This document shows, piece after piece, positions 1 through 8,596 of a stretch of DNA of 64,000 nucleotides. Each line of letters opens with the position of its first letter. Within the stretch, counting starts at the first letter, position 1. Location of the stretch: NCBI GenBank assembly GCA_947458455.1, contig CANGYJ010000007.1, forward strand, positions 62,001 through 126,000, written 5' to 3'. This DNA comes from Verrucomicrobiaceae bacterium. Lineage in GTDB: Bacteria; Verrucomicrobiota; Verrucomicrobiia; Verrucomicrobiales; Verrucomicrobiaceae. Position numbers and translations under genes: made by a program. The notes below the pieces were generated by a model, which was given only the letters and a program-made list of their open reading frames with translations, made no database searches and had not been told where the DNA came from.

Positions 1-581
1 TTTTGAAAGGGAATGGGGCGCAACTCAGGAGCCATGTGGTCGTTCACGTCCTCGTGCGGCTCGAGCATGCCTTTGTTGATGCGGAAGATGTACTGCGTCT
101 TCGTCGTGTGGCTGATGACACGCTTCGGGAAGGTGATGCGGCCGTTTTTGTCCTCGCCGAACTCGCAGCCGAAGATGCGCTTGATGTAAGGTGCGAGCGT
201 GGAGCCATCGAGCAGGGCCTTCAGGCCGCTGGAGACGATGTAGTGCTCGATCTTCACGCCGAGCAGGCGGTGCTGGTCGTTGAGCACGTTGTCGAGTTCC
301 GAGAAGATCTCCGGCACGCCTTTGTAAAAGCGCAGCTTCGCGCCGAGCTGGCGCAGGTCCTCGTTGGTGGGGCGGTCCATGTCGAGGTAGTCGAGCATGC
401 ATTTGAGGTAGGCCAGCTCACCATCGTAGCCTTCCTGATCCACCAGCTCGCGACTGCGCTTCCAAAACTGCGTTGAGTTGATGCCGAAGTGCGGGAAGAG
501 CGTCTCGTCCTGCATGTACGTCGGGCTCAGCGTCTGGTCGTAATCGTAGATGAGGCCGATGGTGGTTTGTTGGGAGGCCAT
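1..581 (-). CDS. HAD-superfamily hydrolase (C-terminus beyond window)
   Basis: The reading frame starts at an ATG whose complement ends at 581 and runs off the left edge, giving about 193 residues without a stop. The N-terminus has the HAD nucleophile motif as DYDQTL around residues 13-18, so a phosphatase-like hydrolase of the haloacid dehalogenase superfamily is the likely family. A later IVSSG segment fits HAD motif II (Ser/Thr at a strand end). The lysine and acidic motifs III and IV must lie outside the window or in the missing part. The substrate cannot be told. The overlapping plus-strand frame has no recognisable protein and is a shadow. Confidence 0.8.
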   Translation of the reverse strand, partial: MASQQTTIGLIYDYDQTLSPTYMQDETLFPHFGINSTQFWKRSRELVDQEGYDGELAYLKCMLDYLDMDRPTNEDLRQLGAKLRFYKGVPEIFSELDNVLNDQHRLLGVKIEHYIVSSGLKALLDGSTLAPYIKRIFGCEFGEDKNGRITFPKRVISHTTKTQYIFRINKGMLEPHEDVNDHMAPELRPIPFQ

Positions 582-602
582 CTGGGTGTCAGGTTTCAAG
601 TT

Positions 603-1511
603 TCAGGTTCCAAGTAGCGAGGCGAGTGCCCCCTGAAGGTTCGGATGGGCGAATGTGTAGCCTGAATCGGTGGCGGCGCGAGGATTCACTCGCTGGCTGC
701 CCAGCAGCATCTCATCGGCCATGCCGCGAAGCAGCAGTCGCATGGAGAAGGCTGGCGCATGGAAAAAGGCTGGGCGATGCAAGGCTTTCGCCAGCGTCGC
801 AGTGAACTCCGCATTCGTTACGGCCTGTGGCGCGGTGAGATTGATCGGCCCGCGAAGGTCATCGTGATCCACGGCTCGCAAAATCAACCTCGCCGCATCG
901 TTGACATGAATCCACGGCATCCACTGGCGACCATTTCCAAGCCTCCCGCCGAGCCCGAAGCCAAAAACACGCTTCAACAACGGAAACGCCCCGCCATCTG
1001 GCCCGAGCACCATGCCCGTGCGCAGCATCACGACCCGCATGCCGAGCTGCTCCGCTTCCTTCGCGGCCTTTTCCCATTCCACACAGAGCTCCGCCAGAAA
1101 ACCCGCGCCGGAGGGCGAACGCTCATCGAGCACCTCATCACCCCGCTGGCCGTAATAACCAGCTCCCGAAGCACACACGAGTACCCGAGGTCGGTTCTCC
1201 GCCTTCCAGGTGCCGAGATGCTTCACGAGGCCCTGGGTGAATTCCACACGGCTCTTCCAGATGCGTTCGCGTTTCGTTTTCGTCCAGAGTCCCATCAGCG
1301 ATTCACCCGCCAGATGCACGAGCGCATCGAGTTGGGTTTCCGGTAGCTCATGAGGAGCCGTTTTCGGCTGCGTGAGAGTTTCTTTGGCGAGCAGCACTGG
1401 CAGCCCGAGCTGGCTTCGCGAGTAAGCGATGAGGTCATGCCCGCCCCCCTGAGCCTGCCGGATGACATGCCTGCCGAGAAATCCCGTCGCTCCTGTGATG
1501 CCGATGCGCAT
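603..1511 (-). CDS. TIGR01777-type NAD(P)-dependent epimerase (YfcH-like)
   Basis: A 302-residue protein of the extended SDR fold. The N-terminal Rossmann motif is GATGFLG (residues 7-13), followed by LVHLAGESL and, further on, the GAGYYG segment that is typical of the TIGR01777/YfcH family of nucleotide-sugar-epimerase-like proteins. The C-terminal DUF1731-like tail (GSQRVNPRAA...) is also present, so the gene is full length. The natural substrate of this family is not settled. It lies 21 bases from the start of the HAD gene on the same strand and may be cotranscribed with it. Confidence 0.88.
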   Translation of the reverse strand: MRIGITGATGFLGRHVIRQAQGGGHDLIAYSRSQLGLPVLLAKETLTQPKTAPHELPETQLDALVHLAGESLMGLWTKTKRERIWKSRVEFTQGLVKHLGTWKAENRPRVLVCASGAGYYGQRGDEVLDERSPSGAGFLAELCVEWEKAAKEAEQLGMRVVMLRTGMVLGPDGGAFPLLKRVFGFGLGGRLGNGRQWMPWIHVNDAARLILRAVDHDDLRGPINLTAPQAVTNAEFTATLAKALHRPAFFHAPAFSMRLLLRGMADEMLLGSQRVNPRAATDSGYTFAHPNLQGALASLLGT

Positions 1512-1623
1512 GATGAATTGAGTTGGCTGATTGCTTAAACTTGGGCAATCGGACTGTCACATGGTTTGCACATCCCAATCCATGGTTCGAGTTTTGAAGC
1601 CATGGCCATTCAAGACCCCGGTG

Positions 1624-1653
1624 TTGACACCTTTCATCGTTTGCTGGCATCAT
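1624..1653 (+). promoter_or_regulatory. possible sigma-70 promoter before the glycosidase gene
   Basis: A perfect TTGACA at 1624-1629 is followed after 18 bases by CATCAT (four of six matches to the -10 consensus). Initiation would then fall close to the GTG at 1660, giving a very short or absent leader. The -10 match is weak, so this is a suggestion only. Confidence 0.22.
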
Positions 1654-1659
1654 GCACTT

Positions 1660-2424
1660 GTGAAAGCCCGCCCGCCCTTCTGGATCGCTTTGCTGCTCGT
1701 CGTGGGTTTCACGGCGTGGCGGCTTGATCTCTATGCACAGCCTTCGGAGCTGGGAAACGGAGCACGATATGTCCAGAGGCGAGTTCATGGCGTGATGCTG
1801 CATCTAGTCTTCTTTGACGAGGCCGAGACCGCCCTCCGCGTGCTGGCGAACCCTGGAAGGCAGTCCGAGAAGCAGCTCGACGCCTGGGGACGCGAGCACA
1901 AAGCTCTCGCCGTCTGCAATGGAGGCTACTTCGAGGTTGGCAAACGCGAGCCTTCGGGCCTGGAGATCGCCGCTGGGATGCGCAGCGGGACATTCTTGAA
2001 TCGTGGTGAGTATGGCGGCAGCTTCATCGTAAGGAATGGCAAAGCAGAGCTCGTCTGGGACCTGGAGTTTCGCGATGATCCGAAGATCACGGAGATGTTG
2101 CAGTGCAGCCCATGGCTGGTGAGCGATGGCAAACCTTGGTCGCCGCCTTCCGATGGCAAGCCTGAGCCGAAGAACGCCCGCACCTTCATTCTGACCGACA
2201 GCGCGGGACATTGGGCCATCGGCACAGCGCAAGAGATCGGCCTTATGGAACTGGCACGGCTTTTGACTACGCCTGGAGTCATTCCTAAGTTCTCGGTGAA
2301 ACGAGCGCTGAACCTCGATGGCGGCCCTTCGACGGGTTTGTGGTTCAAAACAGCCGATGGCCGTGAAAATCTCGAAAAGCCCGGCTGGATCGTTCGAAAC
2401 GGTATCGCGGTCGTGCCGAGGTAA
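1660..2424 (+). CDS. Phosphodiester glycosidase family protein (NAGPA/DUF2233)
   Basis: From the GTG at 1660 the product has 254 residues and opens with an N-terminal hydrophobic segment (WIALLLVVGF), so it is probably exported or membrane-anchored. The frame is open upstream to 1531, but that stretch has no protein-like character. The NGGYF motif and the late LNLDGGPS motif are the signature of the phosphodiester glycosidase domain found in the mammalian uncovering enzyme NAGPA and bacterial YigE-like proteins. Such domains remove sugars from phosphodiesters; the substrate here is unknown. It is divergent from the epimerase gene. Confidence 0.82.
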   Translation: MKARPPFWIALLLVVGFTAWRLDLYAQPSELGNGARYVQRRVHGVMLHLVFFDEAETALRVLANPGRQSEKQLDAWGREHKALAVCNGGYFEVGKREPSGLEIAAGMRSGTFLNRGEYGGSFIVRNGKAELVWDLEFRDDPKITEMLQCSPWLVSDGKPWSPPSDGKPEPKNARTFILTDSAGHWAIGTAQEIGLMELARLLTTPGVIPKFSVKRALNLDGGPSTGLWFKTADGRENLEKPGWIVRNGIAVVPR

Positions 2425-2466
2425 ATGGAGGCTTGTCAGGCAATGACGGACTGGATACACTCTCGC

Positions 2467-2709
2467 ATGACCTTGGAACTACCTGAAATCAGCGCCATCC
2501 GGCGGTTCAGCGCGGATGATCTGCGTTTGGAACTGGCTTGTGCGTTGTATGCTCGGGGGCGCATTAGTGCTGTGACAGGTGCTGACTTGTCAGGCCTAGA
2601 TTTGGTGGGTTTTCAGTCGGTTCTAAGAGACCGGCAGATACCACGGCAGTATTCAGCAGATGATCTGACGGATGATCTGGATGCGCTCGATAAGCTATTC
2701 CCGGCATGA
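2467..2709 (+). CDS. UPF0175-family antitoxin
   Basis: An 80-residue protein starting at the ATG at 2467; the upstream extension to 2425 is poorly protein-like and would overrun the usual family length. It has the FSADDLRLELACALYARGRIS pattern of UPF0175, a helix-turn-helix-like family regularly paired with PIN-domain toxins, and a C-terminal YSADDLTDDLDAL tail likely to contact the toxin. Its stop overlaps the start of the next gene by four bases (ATGA), which is usual translational coupling in toxin-antitoxin operons. Confidence 0.85.
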   Translation: MTLELPEISAIRRFSADDLRLELACALYARGRISAVTGADLSGLDLVGFQSVLRDRQIPRQYSADDLTDDLDALDKLFPA

Positions 2710-3194
2710 TCGTCGTAGCGGACACGTCGGTGATTCTGAACCTCTGCTGCGTGAGGCAGGAGCACTTGCTTCTCGCTTTGTTTCGAGAGGTTAGCATTCC
2801 TGAAGAAGTCAGGTCGGAATTTGAGAGATTGAGTAAGCAACAGCCGAGGTTTCAAGGCCTGCGTGTGCCGAGCTGGCTGAAGGTGATGTCGGTGGATGCG
2901 GTTCCCGATTCGATTGCGGTGATGCCGAATTTGCACGCTGGGGAAACGGCGGCGCTTGCACTGGCGATGCAGTTGGAAGCTCAAGCTGTGCTCATGGATG
3001 AATCCGCAGGCCGAAAAGCGGCCCATCTCCTCGGCATGCAAGCCATCGGTGTGCTTGGTGTCCTGATGCAGGCGAAGCGCTCAGGGCTCTTATCGGCGAT
3101 CAAACCTGTTTTGGACGATCTCGATAATCAAGCTGGCTTCTGGCTTGCCCCAGCTTTGGCGGAAGCAGCGTTGGAAAAGCTCGGTGAGGCTTAG
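2706..3194 (+). CDS. DUF3368 PIN-domain toxin
   Basis: A 162-residue protein with the PIN-like start VADTSVILNL (catalytic Asp at residue 6), a central GETAALALA acidic motif and LMDESAGRKAA near residue 100, which supply the Asp/Glu residues that bind metal in PIN ribonucleases. This is the DUF3368 type, usually encoded next to UPF0175, as here. All the acidic positions look intact, so it may be an active RNase. It ends with a TAG stop, one of the few in the window, and its 3' end overlaps the convergent methyltransferase gene by four bases. Confidence 0.87.
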   Translation: MIVVADTSVILNLCCVRQEHLLLALFREVSIPEEVRSEFERLSKQQPRFQGLRVPSWLKVMSVDAVPDSIAVMPNLHAGETAALALAMQLEAQAVLMDESAGRKAAHLLGMQAIGVLGVLMQAKRSGLLSAIKPVLDDLDNQAGFWLAPALAEAALEKLGEA

Positions 3195-4225
3195 CGAGTT
3201 TCTTTCCCCATCCACAAGCACCGGAACGACCGCCCCATGATGGCGGGATGGGTGAGGGATTGGAATTGGCGGAGGGTGGCGGCATTGAGGCCTCGGCCTT
3301 CGAGGCTGGCGAGCCAGGGGGCGGCGAGGCGGGTGAGGAAGCGGCCCTGGTGATCGTAGTCGAGGACGCGGAGGCCGTGGGATTCGGCTTCGGTGATGAG
3401 GCGGGTGAAGTTGATGGACGTGGTCAGATCTGATTCGCCGAGGTCGGCGAGGATTTGATCATCGGTCTGATGCTGGCGGTAGCGGCGCAGGGTGCCGGTG
3501 GGCCGGGCGAGGAACTCCTCGGCGTCGAGGCCGTAATCGGCGATGAAGAAGCTGCCGCAAAAGGGGACCTGAGCGAGCTGCCGCACCCAGGTGAGCATGG
3601 CGAGGGAGATTTCCATCGTGTGGCCGGGATCGAGGTCGCGGGGGAGTTTTTCGACCTCGGCGGCGAGTTCGGGGCTGCTGGGCGGGGCAGGAACGAGGTT
3701 CAAAGCGGCATCGACGTGGAGTTCGAGCCAGTTTTGGCCGTCCCAACGCACGAGATGGACGGGGAAGGCATCGGGCAGCTCGTTGCAGAGGTAAAAGGCA
3801 TGCGCGGGGGCTTCGGCGAGGCTTTCGATCCACGTCACGCGGTCGCCGAGGCGCTGGCGCTGGGCCTCGCGGTAGCGTGGATTGGGTTCGAGCAGGAGGT
3901 AGCGGGTGGCGGGGATGTCGAGCGTGGTGAGGATGTCCTCGGCGAGCTGACCGTCGTGGGCACCCTGCTCAATGAGAGCGAAATCGGCGGGCTGGCCGAG
4001 CTTGTCCCATTCGTGGCGAGCGAGCATGGCGAGGAGCTTTCCAAACAGCGGCCCGGTGCTGACGCTGGTGTAGAAATCGCCGCTGCGGCCGAGGCGGCGC
4101 GGGCCGGGGCCGTAGTAGCCGTGTTGAGGATGGTAGAGCGCCAGTTCCATCACCGCTGCGAAGGGCAGCAGACCGCTCGGGGCGGTGCTGATTTGCTCGC
4201 GGAGGAGGGTTTCGAGGGCGGTCAC
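3191..4225 (-). CDS. MidA/NDUFAF7-family SAM-dependent methyltransferase
   Basis: A 344-residue protein of the DUF185/COG1565 family. The N-terminal segment HPQHGYYG followed by GRSGDFYTS is the family hallmark, and LIEQGAHDGQLAEDIL is the SAM-binding loop. Eukaryotic NDUFAF7/MidA methylates an arginine of a complex I subunit; bacterial targets are not known. The start is a GTG at 4225; an in-frame TAA lies two codons upstream and no ATG is available. It follows rpmA on the same strand, beyond the terminator at 4260-4292. A nuoG gene is present 4 kb away, but I see no direct link. Confidence 0.88.
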   Translation of the reverse strand: MTALETLLREQISTAPSGLLPFAAVMELALYHPQHGYYGPGPRRLGRSGDFYTSVSTGPLFGKLLAMLARHEWDKLGQPADFALIEQGAHDGQLAEDILTTLDIPATRYLLLEPNPRYREAQRQRLGDRVTWIESLAEAPAHAFYLCNELPDAFPVHLVRWDGQNWLELHVDAALNLVPAPPSSPELAAEVEKLPRDLDPGHTMEISLAMLTWVRQLAQVPFCGSFFIADYGLDAEEFLARPTGTLRRYRQHQTDDQILADLGESDLTTSINFTRLITEAESHGLRVLDYDHQGRFLTRLAAPWLASLEGRGLNAATLRQFQSLTHPAIMGRSFRCLWMGKETR

Positions 4226-4259
4226 GGCTTAGAATGGACGTTTGTGAGGCTGTGGGCGC

Positions 4260-4292
4260 AAAAAAGGGCGTGGAGATGATCCACGCCCTTTT
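4260..4292 (-). terminator. Rho-independent terminator after rpmA
   Basis: A nine-base-pair stem GGGCGTGGA/TCCACGCCC with a five-base loop (4266-4288), flanked by a run of six A on the left and four T on the right. Read on the minus strand it ends in a T tract and would end the rplU-rpmA transcript. Confidence 0.85.
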
Positions 4293-4314
4293 GAGAAATT
4301 GATGTCGAAGTCGA

Positions 4315-4572
4315 TTACGCCTGAAGGGCGACGGGGACGACGTTGACGCGACGGCCGTCTTTGTCGAAGCGGACGTTGCCGTCCACGAGAGCGAAGATGG
4401 TGTGATCCTTGCCGAGGCCGACGTTGCTACCAGTGATCCACTTGGTGCCACGCTGACGGAGGATGATGTTACCAGCGATGACGGATTCACCGCCAAATTT
4501 TTTCACGCCGAGGCGCTTGCTGTTGGAGTCGCGTCCGTTTTTGACGCTGCCTTGACCTTTCTTATGTGCCAT
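4315..4572 (-). CDS. rpmA: 50S ribosomal protein L27
   Basis: An 85-residue protein with the classic start [20 protein letters not shown] and the [10 protein letters not shown] motif of bL27. The N-terminus begins directly with the A-H-K-K sequence, without the cleavable leader seen in Firmicutes. It sits near the peptidyl-transferase centre of the large subunit. It lies 30 bases downstream of rplU, the usual bacterial order, and is followed by a strong terminator. Confidence 0.98.
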   Translation of the reverse strand: MAHKKGQGSVKNGRDSNSKRLGVKKFGGESVIAGNIILRQRGTKWITGSNVGLGKDHTIFALVDGNVRFDKDGRRVNVVPVALQA

Positions 4573-4602
4573 GACGAGTGAGGGGGATGGGGGGTTAAAA
4601 AA

Positions 4603-4917
4603 TCAGGCGTTGATCGCGGTGATCTGAACGAGCGTGAGGGGCTGGCGATGGCCGCGAGTCTTGTGGAAGCCCTTGCGCTTGCGGAATTTGAAGGTGGTCG
4701 CTTTGTCGGCCTTGTGCTGCTTGAGCACCTTGGCGCTGACGCTGGCACCTGCCACGGTGGGGGCACCGACGCGGATGTTAGAGCCTTCACCGGCAGCGAG
4801 AACTTGATCGAAGGTAGCGGTGTCGCCTTCGGCAATGACGAGTTTCTCCACGTCGAGCTTATCGCCGACGGAGACCTTGTATTGCTTGCCACCAGTTTGG
4901 ATGATTGCGTATGCCAT
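4603..4917 (-). CDS. rplU: 50S ribosomal protein L21
   Basis: A 104-residue bL21 protein starting MAYAIIQTGGKQYKV at the ATG ending at 4917; the open frame upstream to 4995 has no similarity and is excluded. The C-terminus carries KFRKRKGFHKTRGHRQPLT, the basic RNA-binding end of the family. It is the first gene of the rplU-rpmA operon. Confidence 0.98.
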   Translation of the reverse strand: MAYAIIQTGGKQYKVSVGDKLDVEKLVIAEGDTATFDQVLAAGEGSNIRVGAPTVAGASVSAKVLKQHKADKATTFKFRKRKGFHKTRGHRQPLTLVQITAINA

Positions 4918-5055
4918 AGCCTGAAAGAGGGAGTGATTTGACCCACGCTGGGAGCGAGGGGGGCGGAGACTTCCACAAGTGGTCCGGTTCGGCAAGCTAA
5001 AAAAGCAGGGAGCTTGGAGCCTGGGGCCTGGAGGCCCAAATATAGACCCTTCGGG

Positions 5056-5847
5056 TCATGCCGGGGCACCGCCAAAGTAGTGCGTGAGGGCTTCCATCAT
5101 GCCTTCGCTGGCGGGGCGGGTGGCCACGAAGCCGCCGCGGGCGTGGACGATGTGCTTGATAGGATCGAGGGCATTGCCGGGGCAGGCGATCATGCGGGCA
5201 TGACGCTGATCGAGCATGCTGAGGTCGTTGTAATTGTCCCCGGCGGCAAAGCATTGAGCCGAGGTGAGGCCGAGGAGGCGGGCGAGTTCGCTCAAGGCGG
5301 TGCCTTTGCTGTAGCCGGAGTGGGAGAAGCGCAGGTAGATGCCGTTGCGATGGTAGCCGATGTCCGGGCACTGGGCGGCGTGGGCATCAATGTAGGCACA
5401 GATGGCATCCATCTCGGGATCGCTGGTGCCGACGATGCCGAGTTCGTTTTCGCCGTGGTTCAGAAAGCTGGCGCGGGTCTGCGTCTCGACGAATTGTTTG
5501 ATGGCATCGAGAGCGGTCTTGTGATCGCGGACGAAGCGCTCTTGGGCGCGGAGGGCCTCGCGATTCCACGAGCCGTAGTCTTTCCAGCGGCTGAAGAAGC
5601 CGGGTTTATAGATGTTGCACTCCTGAGCGATGATGAAGTCCGGCTCTTTGAAAATGCCATGCTGAGCGAGGCCCTCCAAAGTCTGCCCGAGGCTACGGCC
5701 GGTATTGACGATCCACGCGGCGCCTTGGGTGCGGAGGGCCTCAATCATGTTGCCAAGCCCTGGATGATACACGGGGCTACCGGCCGGATTGATCATGGTG
5801 CCATCGAAATCGAAGCAGAGGATGAAGCGGTGTTGCTTGGCGGCCAT
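5056..5847 (-). CDS. HAD-family hydrolase, Cof type
   Basis: A 263-residue protein beginning MAAKQHRFILCFDFDGTM (start at 5847; a longer frame reaches 5892). The DFDGT motif gives the nucleophile and acid/base aspartates, VNTGRS is motif II, and GDNYNDLSML is motif IV, with a type IIB cap between. These are the features of the Cof/sucrose-phosphatase branch of HAD phosphatases (COG0561), which act on sugar phosphates and similar small molecules. The exact substrate is not clear. Confidence 0.88.
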   Translation of the reverse strand: MAAKQHRFILCFDFDGTMINPAGSPVYHPGLGNMIEALRTQGAAWIVNTGRSLGQTLEGLAQHGIFKEPDFIIAQECNIYKPGFFSRWKDYGSWNREALRAQERFVRDHKTALDAIKQFVETQTRASFLNHGENELGIVGTSDPEMDAICAYIDAHAAQCPDIGYHRNGIYLRFSHSGYSKGTALSELARLLGLTSAQCFAAGDNYNDLSMLDQRHARMIACPGNALDPIKHIVHARGGFVATRPASEGMMEALTHYFGGAPA

Positions 5848-5927
5848 GGGGCGGTCGTTCGGATGCGGCGGTCTTGAAAGGGGGGGGCACATCCATGCCG
5901 TGAATCAGGCGGCTCGCAAGGCCGGGC

Positions 5928-6752
5928 TCATGGCGGCGGTGACTGCCCGCCTGCTGGAGGTGTCTTGATCCATTCGTAGAGCACGAGGCCCGGGATGCGG
6001 GTGACCTCGCGTGCCTGGGCTTTGATGCTGGCGGGAAGCTTTTCACCCGCGATTTCAAAGAAGCACTGGACGTCGATGTGCTCCGCAAAGCGCAGTGCCC
6101 ATGCCTCCGAGGATTCGCCGGGTGCCGGGGGGACGAGTTCATAGGGGCGCAAGGTTCCGTAGAACCGGGCAAATTTGTTGGTGCCTTTGGGTCCGCCAGC
6201 CAGCGGCACGATGCGGGCTTCGAGCATGGCTGCGAGGGAGCTGTGATCGGATATCCACCAGGTCCCGTCCGATTTGGAGAAGTAACCTGCGGCACGCCCC
6301 CCCAGCGCTTTTTTCATCTTCTCCATCTCGCTGACCGTCCAAGGGCGCTGATAGGCGTCTCGGGCCTGGGTGAGATCGGCGAGGCCCATGACGGCGGAAA
6401 GCACGATGGCGAGTACACTCAGGCTACGCTGCCACATGGCTAGCCGGGTAGCGCTGGCGAGCTGGGCGAGTCCCCAGATGCCTGCGGGCATCACGAGCAC
6501 GGCATGCGGGAAAAGGACCATGTGCATGTTATCCGCCACACCATCGAGCAGGTGGTAGCCGTAAAAGCTGCCCGCCATGCCGCCGAGCGCCATCCAGCCG
6601 AGCGTGCGGCTTTGAGCCGTGCTGCGCGGATCTTTGCCTCGCAGCAGATGCCAAATGCCTGGCACCGACAGGAGGCCCAGCACGAGGGCCGTGCAAAAAT
6701 CCTGCGTCCCAAGCCACGCGGTATCCAGCAGATGAGCGAAATCGAATTTCAC
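5928..6752 (-). pseudogene. C-terminal part of a broken multi-pass membrane protein
   Basis: A 274-residue frame in direct continuation, after one in-frame TAG at 6753-6755, of the frame that precedes it. It has three to four hydrophobic segments in its first 150 residues (for example TALVLGLLSVPGIWHLL) and a soluble tail with WWISDHSSLAAMLEARIV that resembles the periplasmic end of polyprenol-linked glycosyltransferases. The GTG directly behind the stop could let this part be made as a separate protein, but the continuity of the frame points to one ancestral gene of about 620 residues. Confidence 0.6.
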
Positions 6753-7313
6753 CTAGCTCTGCCCCTCCGCCATGGGCAGCCGAGCGCCGAAGACGAGGTG
6801 CAGCGAAGCCCAGGTAAATAGCAGCACCGTGATGAGCGTGCCGGCCAGTTTGAATTGAGAGGCATCCCGCCATGCCGCGCCGATGAGCAGCAGCATGCCT
6901 GCCGTGACTCCGCCCGCCGCCACGACGTGCGGTGCGCAAATGGCCGCGCAAATCATGAGGGCGATGGCGAAGCGACCCTCCCCGCGCAGCCAGGCCAGCA
7001 GGGCACCTAGCACGATGATGGCCTCGTGCTTGTAGCTGAAGGTGTAGGCCAAATTAAAGCGCAGCAGGTGCAGCGATCCGGCCTTCGGGTTCAGCGCAAA
7101 CCATTCCTTCCCCAGGTGGCGCAGCAATTGGACGCCGAAAAAAGCCGCCACGGCGATCATGAGCACGCGACCGGGCGTCATCGAGGTCAGGCGGCGGGTG
7201 ATGGCACCCAGCGCCAGGATGAGCAGCACACATGCATCAGCGCCGCCAGCGGCATCAGGCCGGTGATTTGGTGGATCGCTCCAGCGAGCCACACCGGGCA
7301 CCAGTGATACCAC
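6753..7313 (-). pseudogene. Middle part of the broken membrane protein
   Basis: Only the part from about 7228 downward looks like protein: several transmembrane helices (VLLILALGAI, VLMIAVAAFFGVQLL, AIALMICAAICAPHVV). The frame upstream of that is out of register with the conserved reading, so the annotated start at 7313 is not real. The shift falls in a GTGTG run near 7226-7232, where loss of one TG unit would explain it. The frame ends at the TAG at 6753-6755. Confidence 0.55.
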
Positions 7314-7792
7314 GCATCCGCTACGCGGGCTTCACCCAGGCCGTGGGCAAGGTTCGCATAAAAACCGTAGTCGAGGTGGATCACGGTCACGTTCCCATCC
7401 AGGCCCATCCAGCCGGTGTTCCACCACTCAAACGCGGTGCAGTCCAGAGCCAGCACCAGCAGCCAGATGAGCGGCTGGTGCTTGGGAGTGGGCGGGGAAG
7501 TCGGCTCCCCATCGGCGGTATGCTGGCGGCGCAGCCAGTGCCCGATCCAAAGCATCACGGGGATCATCAGTGCTACATAGGAGAGACGCCCCAGGCAGAG
7601 GATGGCGGCAAGGGCCGTCACGACGATCACGCCGACGGCTAAGCGCAAAAACAGCTCCTCCATCCAGTCTCCATGATCCATCTAGCGTGGCAGCAGCAAG
7701 CGCCCGCAGAACCAGCAAACAAACGTCAGGCCTCCCAGCGCCGCGAAGCAGATCAGGAAGCCCGGGTCGAGCGGGGAAGGGAGTAAATTCAT
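7187..7792 (-). pseudogene. N-terminal part of the broken membrane protein
   Basis: The likely ancestral start is the ATG ending at 7792, which encodes 36 residues with one transmembrane helix, then a TAG at 7682-7684, then in the same frame an ATG and a 164-residue piece. The join has the layout common at the start of bacterial polyprenol-phosphate glycosyltransferases and O-antigen-type membrane proteins: a first helix, a short charged loop with W-x-E, then a long G-rich helix (LRLAVGVIVVTALAAILCL). The useful frame stops making sense at about 7228, where a frameshift moves it into the middle part. The specific function is not recognisable. Confidence 0.55.
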
Positions 7793-8078
7793 GCGAGCGA
7801 AAACTTTCGAGGAAGCTCGGAAGATTCGCGAGATTCATTTTCCGACGCCTCAAGGGGTAGACGCATATTTCCGACGCCTTCGATGGCCTTCGCCGAGACC
7901 GCTCGGCCGAATCGCCCACGATTTTCCCCAGCCCGTCACCCTCCGCGTGGGCTTCTCGCCTGCCGCCCAGTCCGATCACTGCGTCAGGATCAAAGAGATC
8001 GTGGCAGACCGCTGGAGGCTCTTTCCGGGCGTGGGAGGGTAGGGCTGCGCTCAGTTTCTTCCCACTGGGCCGCCTCTT
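7793..8078. other. Intergenic stretch without a supported gene
   Basis: An 83-codon open frame on the plus strand (7791-8042) and others on the minus strand are present, but none shows a family motif or a plausible start region. A short direct repeat TTTCCGACGCCT occurs twice around 7838 and 7868. I see no gene here. Confidence 0.4.
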
Positions 8079-8420
8079 TCACATCACCACCGTGCTGGCG
8101 CTGCCAATGCCTTGCCGCAGCTTTTCAACCATGGCTTTGGCCTTCTCGATACGGTCCATGGCCGCTACACGGTGGCTTCCTTTGTTTTTAGCCGCATCCT
8201 CCAGGTTCTTGCGGGCCATGTTGAGAGATACTACGGCTTCATTCAGCAGCTTCGTCGATGGGCTGTTGCCCGAGACATTGGCTCGGTCCAGGTTGCGCCT
8301 CGCTGACATCAGATTGCGATGCGCATTGCTCAGTTTCGGCTGATTTGGATAGGCGTCTGCCGCCGGCGAGGACAGCGAAGCCATCAACAACGTGAGTAGT
8401 AGGAGAGTACCGAGTTTCAT
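8079..8420 (-). CDS. Small secreted helical protein of unknown function
   Basis: A 113-residue protein from the ATG at 8420; the frame extends to 8480 without protein character. Residues 1-22 form a signal peptide (KLGTLLLLTLLMASLSSPAADA). The mature part is rich in A, N, R, K and L with heptad-like spacing (NLMSARRNLDRAN, SLNMARKNLEDAAKN, AMVEKLRQGI), which suggests a two- or three-helix bundle in the periplasm. I recognise no family. It is divergent from nuoG. Confidence 0.65.
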   Translation of the reverse strand: MKLGTLLLLTLLMASLSSPAADAYPNQPKLSNAHRNLMSARRNLDRANVSGNSPSTKLLNEAVVSLNMARKNLEDAAKNKGSHRVAAMDRIEKAKAMVEKLRQGIGSASTVVM

Positions 8421-8596
8421 GGGAGGGCGAGGGTGAACCTGACTACTCGCGTGGATGCACAGTCTTCTTGAATCCCTCAACCTGATTCCCCACCCCTCCG
8501 AGGCTCGCTTGTGAAACTTTTCACAAAATCGGGTTGCCGCTCCCCCTCGCGCTCCGATAATCGGCGTGCCTTCCCCCCCCTTTTTCCCCTTCGCTC

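Noticed and set aside
3..476. A 157-codon plus-strand frame at the left edge
   Set aside because: It lies opposite the HAD gene, whose minus-strand frame has the DYDQTL motif; the plus-strand frame has no recognisable pattern.
7791..8042. An 83-codon plus-strand frame between the broken membrane gene and the small helical protein
   Set aside because: No start signal, motif or composition like its neighbours was seen.
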